DNA from: Paraflavitalea devenefica
GTDB lineage: Bacteria > Bacteroidota > Bacteroidia > Chitinophagales > Chitinophagaceae
Assembly: GCF_011759375.1 (NCBI RefSeq)
Contig: NZ_JAARML010000001.1
Location: 2,170,001 to 2,234,000, forward strand
Direction of reading: 5' to 3'
Length of the DNA stretch: 64,000 nucleotides
Shown here: positions 1 through 9,200 of the stretch, one piece after another
Layout: each line of letters starts with the position of its first letter
Numbering within the stretch: position 1 is the stretch's first letter
The notes under the pieces: generated by a model
What the model saw: the letters and a program-made list of their open reading frames with translations, nothing else
What the model was told of the DNA's origin: nothing
The model's database searches: none
Translations under genes and position numbers: made by a program

Positions 1-66
1 TTTTTGGGCCGACAGGGAGCAGGAAAATACAAGCAATAGTAGTAATGTGAAGATAGGTTTAGACAT
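1..66 (-). CDS. Secreted protein of unknown function, N-terminal fragment cut by window edge
   Basis: Reading the minus strand from the ATG at 66 gives 22 open codons to the window edge. They begin MSKPIFTLLLLL and continue through a hydrophobic stretch to a small-residue LSAQ site, which is a typical signal peptide. Only the signal peptide is visible, so the mature protein and its function cannot be judged. It lies 62 bp downstream of the membrane-protein gene at 129-584 in the same direction and may be cotranscribed with it. A Cys (FSCS) inside the hydrophobic part could alternatively act as a lipobox. Confidence 0.55.
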   Translation of the reverse strand, partial: MSKPIFTLLLLLVFSCSLSAQK

Positions 67-128
67 ATTTCTTTTGTTTAGAGGTATAAAAATGAAAGAT
101 AATAATGGCGGAGTTTTCTATAGTTAGG

Positions 129-584
129 TTAATAAAATATTATTTCCTCATTCTTTAGTTCACGTTTGAACAGGAGCAAATTAGGGTAACAAAGAAGAGA
201 AAATACTATGTCAAAAATGGCATAGTAGAAAAATAAATAACGTCCTGTTAGTATGGCAAGGAAGCAGGAAATAAAACAGGCAAAGAAAAACCACAATAGT
301 CTCGATTTGTATATCTTTTCATACGCCGTTACTCTATCTTCAAAGTTGCTGATGCCTTCGAGCTTTTTTACTTGCTTCTTCTGGTGTTGACCATGTACTA
401 CTGCCAGTATGATCATGGCAAATAAAATAGGCGATGTTAATTTCTTGCCGGGGTCAAACCCCGAAAGGATATAGATCCCATTTTTGAGGAGTATATAAGT
501 TCCTGTGGTAATAACTATATTGGTGATCAGGGTTTGAAAAAAATAAGCTTTGTATTTCTTTACGTCTATGGTGTATAAGCTCAT
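129..584 (-). CDS. Hypothetical membrane protein, about four TM segments
   Basis: A 151-residue protein not recognised as a named family. Hydrophobic stretches lie at about residues 15-34, 50-64, 95-112 and 117-138. A charged, Lys-rich connector (HQKKQVKKLEG) follows the second one. The first 14 residues are soluble and there is no cleavable signal peptide, so it is predicted to be an inner-membrane protein. It precedes a secreted-protein gene on the same strand (ATG at 66). Base composition is AT-richer than the carbohydrate genes further right. No function is proposed. Confidence 0.6.
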   Translation of the reverse strand: MSLYTIDVKKYKAYFFQTLITNIVITTGTYILLKNGIYILSGFDPGKKLTSPILFAMIILAVVHGQHQKKQVKKLEGISNFEDRVTAYEKIYKSRLLWFFFACFISCFLAILTGRYLFFYYAIFDIVFSLLCYPNLLLFKRELKNEEIIFY

Positions 585-666
585 GGTTAAAAAAGGGTGG
601 GTTTATAAGTTTAGTGAATTGGGTAAGTGTATCCCGGGTTAAATATTTAAAATTGTCTCATTTTCC

Positions 667-696
667 CCGCAGAGTCTCCCGAAGGGGACTCTGCGG
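667..696. repeat. Dispersed hairpin repeat, family 1, copy A (short form)
   Basis: Arms CCGCAGAGTC (667-676) and GACTCTGCGG (687-696) pair perfectly. They enclose an unpaired T, a 3-bp CCC/GGG stem and a GAA loop. It begins 10 nt past the stop codon of the minus-strand gene at 706-1101, where a 3' end structure would lie, but no clear T-run follows it on the minus strand. Copies B-E are at 20902, 23372, 23470 and 49947. Confidence 0.85.
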
Positions 697-705
697 AAAT
701 GGAAT

Positions 706-1101
706 CTAATCATTACTCCATCCTTTATCAATGGTAGTTACTTTTCTTGTACTATCAAGTTTTAATATAGAACGGTACCATGCGAAGTCTTTGTAACCCC
801 TGTTGCTATTGGCAAGCTTGAGTAATCTTCCGTCTGCCGTGTACCACAGGGTAGTTTCCATCGTTAAGCTGTCTGTTGTTGAATAGAGCGGTGGGCCGAC
901 CAGTGAAAACACATTATCAGCCGGATCGCCGGGCTTGATTTTATTGAATGCGGAGATCGAGTAGCCTTTCGGATGTTGTGTGTCGATCATCGGATAAAGG
1001 GGGTGATAGCCTTCCATTGTCCCAATAAGCCCGAGAACAATACAACAGTAGACGATAGCAGCTATCAACGGCAGGGATAATATTTTCCAGAAAAGCTTCA
1101 T
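706..1101 (-). CDS. Hypothetical membrane-anchored protein, possibly BamE/SmpA-like fold
   Basis: A 131-residue protein with one N-terminal hydrophobic segment (about residues 8-28), probably an uncleaved anchor, followed by a soluble periplasmic part. The stretch ISAFNKIKPGDPADNVFSLVG, then PPL and a WYTADG strand, resembles the layout of small SmpA/OmlA (BamE-like) domains, where a G-x-s/t-x-x-e-V-x-x-l-l-G helix precedes a beta sheet. That is a fold-level guess only. Its start overlaps the end of the upstream gene (1098-1358) by ATGA, so the two are translationally coupled. Hairpin repeat copy A follows its stop. Confidence 0.6.
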   Translation of the reverse strand: MKLFWKILSLPLIAAIVYCCIVLGLIGTMEGYHPLYPMIDTQHPKGYSISAFNKIKPGDPADNVFSLVGPPLYSTTDSLTMETTLWYTADGRLLKLANSNRGYKDFAWYRSILKLDSTRKVTTIDKGWSND

Positions 1102-1358
1102 TGGTACCGGATATAAGTAGAAAATATTTCATACCAGTAACTGGCCATAAAGCAAATGGCCACAACAGGAAACGAGAGCTTCCAGCCTTTGGCCAGGCGT
1201 TCCGAAAAAGGGCCGTTATACCAGGGTGTCAGTGCCAGACCAAGTATCGCTCCTAAAACAGGTAGGATTACTATTATTACAACGCTAACTTCTGAAGATA
1301 TACCCGCGCTAATAAATGCCAATATGTATAGGATGATAGTGAATAAAAGAAATTTCAT
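1098..1358 (-). CDS. Small hypothetical membrane protein, about three TM segments
   Basis: An 86-residue, strongly hydrophobic protein: segments at about 3-22 and 24-45, a short polar loop (YNGPFSERLAKGWK), and a third segment at 60-75. It is not recognised as a named family. Its stop overlaps the ATG of the downstream gene by 4 nt (ATGA), which supports both as real, cotranscribed genes. No signal peptide cleavage site is evident. A CAAAGGG-containing stretch just upstream (about 1371) weakly resembles a reversed promoter box but has the wrong spacing. Confidence 0.6.
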   Translation of the reverse strand: MKFLLFTIILYILAFISAGISSEVSVVIIVILPVLGAILGLALTPWYNGPFSERLAKGWKLSFPVVAICFMASYWYEIFSTYIRYQ

Positions 1359-1808
1359 AAGTCCTCACGCAAAGGGTTAAGAGGTGATTATTACCTGTTC
1401 AAGTATACGGAAAATTTCCAGGTGCTGTTGGTTTTAGGCAACTCTTTTCAGCAGCAGACAAAAGCCTTCGCGCCGGACCTTGTTCGGGTTTCCTTCGAGC
1501 AGGATAAGCAATCACTATATTGTTTGGCAGGCTAACCCTTGATAATCTCCTCTTAATTAACCCTTTATCACGCTTGGATTGTACCCATACCGCGGCTTTG
1601 CCCTATAATACTTGCACTGGAGTGCTCTCCGACTTGCACTGGAATGGTCTCCCCAGTGCGCTTTACACTACAGTGCTGGTGCTATACGCGTAGGGGACTT
1701 ACACAGAATCAATAGGATAGAGCCCCCTTTAGCATACAGTCTACCTAACCCCAGTGCGCTTTTTAGCCCTGTTTTGACGCTGAGTGGAGGCATAATGAGG
1801 TTAATACA
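1359..1808. other. Non-coding region with clustered CACTG/CAGTG motifs
   Basis: No convincing gene is visible. The right half holds a tight cluster of related words. GCACT-GG-AGTGC (1614-1625) is a dyad. CTTGCACTGGAGTG (1611-1624) recurs as CTTGCACTGGAATG 22 nt later. CCCCAGTGCGCTTT occurs exactly twice (1651-1664 and 1749-1762), with CACTACAGTG between. The cluster lies upstream of the lyase gene and downstream of nothing on that strand, so it may be regulatory or a decayed repeat. Confidence 0.5.
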
Positions 1809-4232
1809 TTGCTTTACAGGCGCTACCGCCCTGTAGCGCGAATTATTAATTTGGCGAGTGAGTTAGCAAACGCCATAATCAATAACCCAATAATCCCTGT
1901 TATTATCAAAAAGTATATTGTATCAACCTTCCTGCTGCTGTTCATGATAAAAATGAAAGCCAGCACGATCGTGGTGGCCAATCAACAGGAACTCAATACC
2001 GCACTGTCAAAAGCGCATCCCGGCGACAGTATCCTGCTCAGATCGGGCATATGGAAAGATATTGCGCTCATCATTGAAACCAGCGGCACGGCCCAACAGC
2101 CATTGGTGATTGCAGCGCAGGAACCGGGCAAAGTACAGTTTACCGGTAATTCCTTTATCCGCTTTGGTAGTAACTATGTTACGGTGAGCGGTATTCATTT
2201 CACCAATGGATATGCCAGAGAGGGCGCCGTGGTAGAGTTTCGCAATAAAGAACAGCAACTGGCCAATCATTGCCGGTTTACCAATTGCGTGATGGAAGAT
2301 TACAGCAAGTCCGGACGCTTTGATGCTGATCACTGGCTGATCCTGTGGGGACAGCACAACCGTATTGACCATTGCGTACTGGGCGATAAGCTCAACAGCG
2401 GGCCTACCATCATAGTTGAGCTCAACGATGAAAGAAGCCAGAACAATTACCACAGTATTGACAGCAACTACTTTAAAGGTCATTCTCCGCTGGGCGCCAA
2501 TGGCGGGGAAACGATACGTGTTGGCGTGTCGAGGTATTCACTCACGCCTTCCCGCACTATGATCCACCATAACTATTTCGAACAATGCAATGGTGAAGCA
2601 GAGATTGTTTCCATTAAGAGCGGTAACAATGAGATCAGTAGTAACGTGTTCTATGAATGTGAAGGCGGACTGGTACTAAGACACGGTTCGCAGAACAAGA
2701 TTGCCAATAATATCTTCATTGGTAATAATAAACCTTATACCGGTGGTGTACGGGTGATCAATCCGGGCCATACCGTGTCCAACAACTTGTTCATCGACCT
2801 GGCAGGGGAACGGTTCCATTCAGCCTTCAGTGTATTGAACGGTGTGCCCAATTCTTCTATCAGCCGCTATCACCAGGTAAAAGATGCTGCCATCAGCAAC
2901 AATACCTTTATCAATTGCAACAGCATCATATTCGGCGCGGGTAAGGATGCGGAAAGAACAGCGCCGCCGAAGGATGTGCGCTTTACCAATAACCTGATTG
3001 AACCGGTTAAAGGAAAAATCTTGTATGAAGATGCCAATAAAGACGGCGGTATATCCTTCTCCGGTAATGCTTATGCCGGCACGGCATTCACCAATCCTGT
3101 TAAGGGGTTTGTGTATGAAAAAACAACGTATACAACACAACGCTATCACGGAGGCACCTACCGGTTGCCGGTAAGTAAGCGGGGAGCCGATCTCTCCTTG
3201 TTAAGTTGGCTGGATGGCGGCAACACCGGCCCCTCCTGGTATATGGCTGTTGATAGCACTATACCCAAGGCTACTATTTACACAGTTTCCCTTGCTCAGT
3301 CAAAAGAACTGCCGGTTATCGTAAGTAAGACAGCGGATGGGGATGTTATTGAACTCACGGAAGTGGGTCCCTATGAAATTGACAGGCCCCTCATCATCAA
3401 TAAACTGATTACCATCCGGGCTAAGCAGGGGTTGGGCAACAAGCCGGAACTGGTAAACATAGCTGGGAAAAGTCTTCCTGCCTTTATGATCATTGAAAAA
3501 GGTGGAAGTCTTACTGTAGAGAATATTCAATTCAACAGCGCTTATAAAAGCTATGGTGAGGTACAGTCCGCCATCAGCACTACCACCGGTCCTATGAATG
3601 GCCATTACTCCCTCCGCGTAAAGGGATGTGTATTCTTCAACTTTAATGAAAACAGCTCCAGTTGTATAAAAGGCGCCAAAAGCACCTATGCCAGTAAGGT
3701 AGTTGTGGAAGATTGTTTGTTCAGGAACAATGCGGCTACTGGCATTGATTATTCGGGGGAGAAGGAGGATAAAGGTATTTACAATGTGGAACATCTCATT
3801 GTGCGCAATACGGTATTTGCCAATGACCTCAGCGGCGCTATCAATGTATACCGCGGAGGCAATGACGAAAGCACTACCGGTCCGCAGGTGATCATAGACC
3901 ATTGTACGTTCAGTGAAGTGGAAAACCGCATGCAGGGTTGTGTTATTAAATTATGGGGTGTGCAAAAAGCATCCATTACCAATTCGGTATTCAATAAAAG
4001 CGGTGCCGCCGGCAGGGTCATCTGGTTTGAGGAAATGAGCTGGGATAAATTACTGGTAGACTATTGCAATTTTTACCAGAGCGGCAGGATCAGCTCCTTC
4101 TTTAATAACGTAACGGGCAAACATATTTATCATAGTACCCCTACATTTATTAATTTGCCCCGGTTCGATTTCAGGCTGGCTCCCGGTACCCCTCTCCTTT
4201 CGGACAAGGGAAAACGGTTGGGCGTGAATTAG
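1809..4232 (+). CDS. PL6-family polysaccharide lyase (alginate lyase-like), two beta-helix domains
   Basis: Predicted secreted or periplasmic lyase that cleaves alginate or a related uronate polymer by beta-elimination. Residues about 50-460 form a parallel beta-helix of the chondroitinase B/alginate lyase (PL6) type. The Lys in SIKSG (K270) and the Arg in VLRHG (R291) are 21 apart, as in the catalytic Lys/Arg pair known from the two-domain PL6 enzyme AlyGC. Acidic residues in GGETIRVG and GEAEIVS fit the calcium site. Residues about 480-807 are a second beta-helix. A KdgF-like gene follows after 25 nt, supporting uronate catabolism. The start is problematic. The ATG at 1809 gives an odd 30-residue leader, and the ATG at 1944 removes the obvious signal sequence (KKYIVSTFLLLF). 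The natural start seems to be near 1902-1905, where only ATT or ATC codons are present. PL6 covers several activities, so the exact substrate is uncertain. Confidence 0.8.
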   Translation: MLYRRYRPVARIINLASELANAIINNPIIPVIIKKYIVSTFLLLFMIKMKASTIVVANQQELNTALSKAHPGDSILLRSGIWKDIALIIETSGTAQQPLVIAAQEPGKVQFTGNSFIRFGSNYVTVSGIHFTNGYAREGAVVEFRNKEQQLANHCRFTNCVMEDYSKSGRFDADHWLILWGQHNRIDHCVLGDKLNSGPTIIVELNDERSQNNYHSIDSNYFKGHSPLGANGGETIRVGVSRYSLTPSRTMIHHNYFEQCNGEAEIVSIKSGNNEISSNVFYECEGGLVLRHGSQNKIANNIFIGNNKPYTGGVRVINPGHTVSNNLFIDLAGERFHSAFSVLNGVPNSSISRYHQVKDAAISNNTFINCNSIIFGAGKDAERTAPPKDVRFTNNLIEPVKGKILYEDANKDGGISFSGNAYAGTAFTNPVKGFVYEKTTYTTQRYHGGTYRLPVSKRGADLSLLSWLDGGNTGPSWYMAVDSTIPKATIYTVSLAQSKELPVIVSKTADGDVIELTEVGPYEIDRPLIINKLITIRAKQGLGNKPELVNIAGKSLPAFMIIEKGGSLTVENIQFNSAYKSYGEVQSAISTTTGPMNGHYSLRVKGCVFFNFNENSSSCIKGAKSTYASKVVVEDCLFRNNAATGIDYSGEKEDKGIYNVEHLIVRNTVFANDLSGAINVYRGGNDESTTGPQVIIDHCTFSEVENRMQGCVIKLWGVQKASITNSVFNKSGAAGRVIWFEEMSWDKLLVDYCNFYQSGRISSFFNNVTGKHIYHSTPTFINLPRFDFRLAPGTPLLSDKGKRLGVN

Positions 4233-4257
4233 GAGGAAAACAATTAATTAACAAGCT

Positions 4258-4596
4258 ATGGCACAAAGCAGTGAATTTCAGTTTGAACAGGAAGTACCCT
4301 GGGAAGACCTTGGCAATGGCATCAAAAGGCAGGTATTTGGTTATGATGATAAGGTCATGCTGGTAAAGGCAAAGTTTGAACAGGGAGCTATTGGCGCCCT
4401 GCATGAGCATCACCATTCACAGGTGACCTATGTGGACAGTGGTGTGTTTGAAATGACCATCGGCACCGAAAAGAAGATCATCCGCAAGGGCGATGGTTAC
4501 TATGTACCACCTCATGTAATGCATGGCTGTGTATGTATTGAACCCGGTATGCTCATAGATGCCTTCAGCCCACTGAGAGAAGATTTTTTGAAATAA
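4258..4596 (+). CDS. kdgF: KdgF-like cupin (linearisation of unsaturated uronates)
   Basis: A 112-residue single-domain cupin. KdgF proteins convert 4,5-unsaturated monouronates released by alginate or pectin lyases into linear ketouronates. The metal-site signature is visible: H49 and H51 in LHEHHHSQ with Q55, and H89 in PPHVMHG. The cupin glycines of motif 1 (VDSGVFEMTIG) are also present. Its length is right for the family and there is no signal peptide, so it is cytoplasmic. It lies 25 nt behind the PL6 gene on the same strand and is probably cotranscribed. AGGAGG overlaps the stop of the lyase but is about 20 nt from this ATG, longer than usual. The gene symbol rests on the cupin motif plus context; other small cupins look similar. 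Confidence 0.7.
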   Translation: MAQSSEFQFEQEVPWEDLGNGIKRQVFGYDDKVMLVKAKFEQGAIGALHEHHHSQVTYVDSGVFEMTIGTEKKIIRKGDGYYVPPHVMHGCVCIEPGMLIDAFSPLREDFLK

Positions 4597-4846
4597 GTAT
4601 ACTTCGTAGCCTCCTGGCCAGCGATGAAAGCGGCTCTACTGCTATCCGCGAAACCGGTTGCGTTGGTATCAGCTTTTTCGTGTCCATTAAACAATTCTTA
4701 CATCCGGAGCGTTTATTTCTGCGTTTACAGGAATATTCCCCGCATTTTCGGGGCCTGTTATTGGCTAAAAGGACCGAAGGTTGTAAATTTAATACCCGGC
4801 TTTTGCCGGAATACCGGAACATTCAACATTCAAGGAACAAGGAACT
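4597..4846 (+). promoter_or_regulatory. Intergenic region ahead of AraC gene, with dyads
   Basis: 250 nt without a convincing gene. It holds an imperfect dyad with central CCGG (GCGAAACCGGTTGCGT, 4648-4663) and a small hairpin, CCGGC-TTTT-GCCGG (4796-4809), with no T-run. AAGGAACAAGGAAC lies just ahead of the AraC start and may serve as its ribosome-binding region. No TAnnTTTG box was found, so the promoter is not located. Confidence 0.3.
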
Positions 4847-5680
4847 ATGCCGCGCAATATCTTTCAGCCGCTGGAGATCGTGACGTATGATACGGAAGTG
4901 CTGCACTGTACTTTTCCTGACAACAATTATTTTGAACTGGTCTTTGTGGAGAATGGCAGCGGCTACAGAATGCTGAATGATGAGCAGATCCATTTCCAAA
5001 CAGGCGATCTCTTCATGCACATCCCCGGCGAGAAAAATACCATCTGCCTGGAAGAGCACTCCCGCATACATTTTATCAAGTTCCAGCAGCTCCTGTTTGA
5101 TGCGGCGACTACCCGGAATGTATTACCTTTTTCTTCCGAACAGTTCAGGAAACTGGAATTCATCCTCTATAGCGGGCAACAACACAAACAATCACTCATC
5201 CATTTAAAGAGTGATAAAATATCGGTATTTGCTTTGTTCAATGTACTGGTGTCAGAGGCCAGTCACCGCAGGTCGTATGCCGACAGCAACATCACCTTAT
5301 GCCTGCTGGCCCTGCTCAATATGGTGGCCAGGAACATACTGGAATCCAACTACGTGCAGGCGGTACACCCGCATGCCATTACACATGATGTGCTGCACTA
5401 TATCAACTACCACATCTATGAACCGGAAAACCTGACCATAGAACACCTGGCGCAGGAATTTCATATTGCGCCCGGCGATTTCAGTACTTACTTCAAAGAT
5501 CAATATGGCGTTCCGCTGGAACAGCACATCCTCACCTATAAGGTCAAACTGGCCGATACCCGGCTGTCCTACACCCGCATGTCCCTGGATGAAATAGCAG
5601 CCGAGTTGCACTTTACCGATACCAGTCATTTTTCCCGTACTTACCGCCGCATCAAAGGCACTATGCCTGTAAAGCGGTAA
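4847..5680 (+). CDS. AraC-family transcriptional regulator
   Basis: A 277-residue cytoplasmic DNA-binding protein. The N-terminal half is a cupin-like sensor (VFVENGSGYRMLNDEQIHFQTGDLFMHIPGEKN, about residues 28-63). The C-terminal about 100 residues hold two helix-turn-helix units: LTIEHLAQEFHIAPGDFSTYFKDQYG, and MSLDEIAAELHFTDTSHFSRTYRRIKGTMP, which is the family signature. It follows the PL6 and KdgF genes on the same strand and is the likeliest regulator of that uronate unit, although it could equally control the metal-efflux genes that start 81 nt downstream. The effector is unknown. The start is supported by a purine-rich AAGGAACT just upstream. Confidence 0.85.
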   Translation: MPRNIFQPLEIVTYDTEVLHCTFPDNNYFELVFVENGSGYRMLNDEQIHFQTGDLFMHIPGEKNTICLEEHSRIHFIKFQQLLFDAATTRNVLPFSSEQFRKLEFILYSGQQHKQSLIHLKSDKISVFALFNVLVSEASHRRSYADSNITLCLLALLNMVARNILESNYVQAVHPHAITHDVLHYINYHIYEPENLTIEHLAQEFHIAPGDFSTYFKDQYGVPLEQHILTYKVKLADTRLSYTRMSLDEIAAELHFTDTSHFSRTYRRIKGTMPVKR

Positions 5681-5749
5681 TTTCTTCTTCTTATCGTGCT
5701 TCTGAATGCTGAATTCTGGATTCTGACTTCTCTATTCTATATTCTTTTC

Positions 5750-5757
5750 TATCTTTG
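5750..5757 (+). promoter_or_regulatory. Bacteroidota -7 box (TATCTTTG) directly ahead of the DUF6660-like gene
   Basis: TATCTTTG matches the TAnnTTTG primary-sigma -7 consensus known for Bacteroidota exactly. The ATG at 5762 follows after only 4 nt, so the transcript would begin at or next to the start codon (leaderless). No TTG is seen at the usual 19-21 nt spacing upstream. Confidence 0.5.
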
Positions 5758-5761
5758 CGTC

Positions 5762-6076
5762 ATGCGTTTACTCACCTTCTTCATGGCCGTACTGGTATTA
5801 TCGCTGAGCTGTCTGCCCTGCGGTGATGTGAGTACCCTTGTCCTGAAAGAAGGCAAAGCGAAATATGAACTGTCAAAATGTGCCGACGGTGATCAACACG
5901 AGGACGACTGTTCTCCTTTCTGTCATTGCTCCTGCTGTGCGGGTTTCTCTATCCACCACCAGGTAGCTGCTATACAACAATCCTGTCCGCCGTCTGCTTC
6001 CCTCCATGCTTCCCGCTACATAGAAACGATCCGGGAAGTGTCCATTCCGGTATGGCAGCCCCCCCAGTTGGGTTAG
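5762..6076 (+). CDS. Small Cys-rich secreted protein, DUF6660-like
   Basis: A 104-residue protein with an N-terminal signal sequence (MRLLTFFMAVLVLSLSCLPC, possible lipobox) and a Cys/His cluster (DDCSPFCHCSCCAGFSIHH, about residues 48-66) that could bind soft or transition metals. The carboxy end has a second Cys (QQSC). Small proteins of this kind commonly sit ahead of CzcA/CusA-type efflux pumps in Bacteroidota (family knowledge, recalled as DUF6660). Here the pump gene follows in the same direction. The ATG at 5762 is chosen over an upstream GTG because it starts the signal peptide and lies just behind a perfect -7 box. A role as periplasmic metal binder or sensor is inference. Confidence 0.65.
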   Translation: MRLLTFFMAVLVLSLSCLPCGDVSTLVLKEGKAKYELSKCADGDQHEDDCSPFCHCSCCAGFSIHHQVAAIQQSCPPSASLHASRYIETIREVSIPVWQPPQLG

Positions 6077-6232
6077 TCTATTCTCTCCCAGAACTTACAA
6101 CATTATTTTTATTGAACATGAAGCATTATTCCGGTAGCCATCGGAAGGAAACTGAACATTTTTCAATGGCTGTATAATGTTCTATATTCAATGCTCATAG
6201 GCTATGAGCCTACACAAATAGGTAATTCCACT

Positions 6233-9200
6233 ATGTTAAACAGGATTATTCGTTTTTCGATCAACAATAAACTGATCGTTGCACTGCTGGTACTGCTGCT
6301 GATCGTTTGGGGCGTGTACGCGCTTACAAAGCTGCCTATTGATGCGGTGCCCGACATTACCAATAACCAGGTGCAGGTGCTCACTGTATCACCGGCCAAT
6401 GGCGCGGAAGATATTGAACGGTTCATCACCTTCCCGGTAGAGCAAACCATGGCCACTATACCCGGCATTGAAGAGATACGCTCCTTTTCACGTTTTGGGT
6501 TAAGTGTGGTCACCATTGTATTCAAAGAAAAGACAGATGTGTACTGGGCCCGCCAGCAGGTGAGTGAAAGGCTTGTACAGATAAGTAATCAATTGCCGAC
6601 AGGAATGGGCGCTCCTGAACTGGCGCCGGTAACTACAGGGCTCAGTGAAATATTCCAGTATGTAGTTCATACAAAAAAAGGGTATGAAAATAAATACACA
6701 CCCATGGAATTGCGTACCATCCAGGACTGGATCGTACGCCGGCAAATGCTGGGCGTGGAAGGAGTAGCCGATGTAGCCAGCTTTGGCGGTTACCTCAAGC
6801 AATATGAAATAGCCCTTAACCCGGAGAAGCTGCGCAGCATGAACCTTAGCATGGCTGATGTCTTTGATGCGCTGGAAAAAAATAACCAGAACACAGGCGG
6901 CGCTTACATTGATAAAAATCCCCATGCCTGGTTTGTACGCAGCGTGGGATTGATTGGAAAGATTGAAGACATTGAAAATATTGTAGTGAAAAATACCAGT
7001 GGTAATATTCCGGTGCTCATCAGGAATATTGGTAAAGTACAATATGGATCTGCCATCCGTTATGGCGCCATGACGCGTAACAATGAAGGTGAAGTAGTGG
7101 GCGCGATGGTTTTAATGTTGAAGGGGGCCAATTCATCGGCGGTAATTAAGCGGGTGAAGGACAGGGTGGAGCAGATTGAAAAGAACCTGCCGGAAGGCAT
7201 TGTCATTGAACCGTTCCTTGACAGGACAAAACTGGTTGACCGGGCTATTGGCACCGTGGCCACCAACCTGCTCGAGGGCGCACTGATCGTCATCTTTGTG
7301 CTGGTGCTGTTATTGGGCAATATGCGGGCAGGGTTGATTGTGGCATCTATTATCCCACTGTCTATGCTTTTCGCCATAGCTATGATGGATCTGTTTGGCG
7401 TAAGCGGTAACCTCATGAGCCTGGGCGCTATTGATTTTGGATTGATAGTAGATGGCGCCGTGATCATTGTGGAAGCCACCATGCATCACCTGGGGTTGCG
7501 AAAACAGGGAATACTCACGCAGCAGGAAATGGATAAAGAAGTGTATCAGTCGGCGGCGGCTATCCGTAACAGCGCCGCTTTTGGGGAGATCATTATCCTG
7601 ATCGTATACCTGCCGGTACTGGCGCTCACAGGCATTGAAGGCAAAATGTTCCGGCCAATGGCGCAAACCGTGTCCTTTGCCATATTAGGTGCCTTCCTGC
7701 TGTCCATTACCTGGGTGCCCATGGCCAGCGCTTTATTCCTCAGCAAAAAGATTACCCATAAGCGAACTATTTCCGACCGTATTATGGGCTTCTTTCAGCG
7801 ATTCTATACGCCGGTCCTGCACAGGGTATTGAAACACAAACGGATCACCATTGGTATCGCATTGGCATTATTGCTGGTAAGCATCCTGCTGTTTACGAGA
7901 ATGGGGGCTGAGTTTATTCCTACATTGGATGAAGGGGATTTTGCTGTGGAGACCAGGGTATTGGCAGGCAGCAGCTTGTCAAAAACGGTAGAGGTAGCCA
8001 ATAAGTCGGCCGATGTGCTGATGAAAAAATTCCCTGAAGTAAAGCAGGTCATTGGCAAAATAGGTTCTGCCGAAATTCCTACCGACCCTATGCCGGTAGA
8101 GTCGTGTGATCTCATTGTAGTACTGAAGGACAAAGAGGAATGGACCTCGGCCTCATCAAGGGAAGAGCTGGCTGAACAAATGCAGGCCGAACTGGAGAAA
8201 TTTATACCCGGTGTTACGTTTGGTTTTCAGCAACCCATCCAGATGCGTTTCAATGAACTGATGTCCGGTGCCAGGCAGGATGTGGTGGTGAAGATATTCG
8301 GCGAAGACCTGGAGGCCTTAACGGATTACGCTTCCAAAGTGGGTAAAATAGCCGCAGCCACCAAAGGGGCCACAGATATATATGTAGAACAGGTAAGTGG
8401 GTTGCCGCAGATCGTGGTCAACTTTAAACGCGATAAAATAGCACAATACGGATTGAACATTGCAGCCATTAACCAGGTGATCAGGGCAGGCTTTGCAGGG
8501 GATGTGGCCGGTGAAGTATTTGAAGGAGAAAAGCGCTTTGACCTGGTAGTGCGGCTCGACCGGCAAAACCGGCAAAGTATTGAAGACCTGAAAACCTTAT
8601 ACGTTACGGCGCCCAATGGCAACCAGGTGCCACTGGATCAACTGGCAGCCGTGGAAATGAAGATAGGCCCCAATCAGGTACAGCGGGAAGATGCCAAACG
8701 CCGTATTATCGTTGGCTTCAATGTACGGGGCAGAGACGTGGCCAGCATTGTAAAGGAGATACAGCAACGGGTGGATAAAGAGGTAAAGCTGGCGCCCGGT
8801 TATTATGTCACCTATGGCGGCACTTTTGAAAACCTGGAACAGGCCAAGCAGCGGTTGAGCATTGCAGTACCTGCCGCCCTTTTATTGATCCTTGTCTTAT
8901 TATACTTCACTTTCAGGTCACTCAAATATGGTCTGCTCATCTTCAGCGCTATTCCATTCTCCGCTATCGGTGGTGTGCTGGCATTATGGATAAGGGGTAT
9001 GCCCTTCAGTATTTCTGCCGGCGTAGGATTTATTGCCCTCTTTGGCGTGGCGGTATTGAATGGTATTGTATTGATCGCTGAGTTTAACCGGTTAAAAAAA
9101 GAAGGTATGACCAACTTACAGGAATTGGTGCTCACCGGCACAAGAACACGTTTGCGCCCGGTAGTCATGACGGCCCTCGTAGCCTCACTGGGTTTCCTGC

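Noticed and set aside
1612..1836. 74-codon open frame in the CAGTG-rich region
   Set aside because: It has no start context, no domain, and overlaps the repeated words; probably chance.
4648..4663. Dyad GCGAAACCGGTTGCGT as a LacI-type operator
   Set aside because: It has mismatches in the arms, lies about 185 nt before the AraC start, and no LacI gene is close; kept only as part of the intergenic note.
4796..4809. CCGGC-TTTT-GCCGG hairpin as a terminator
   Set aside because: The stem is 5 bp and no T-run follows; a terminator would be expected nearer to the KdgF stop at 4596.
5700..5745. TTCTGAAT/GAATTCTG repeated words as a microsatellite
   Set aside because: Only a few imperfect units are present; low-complexity sequence ahead of a promoter explains it.
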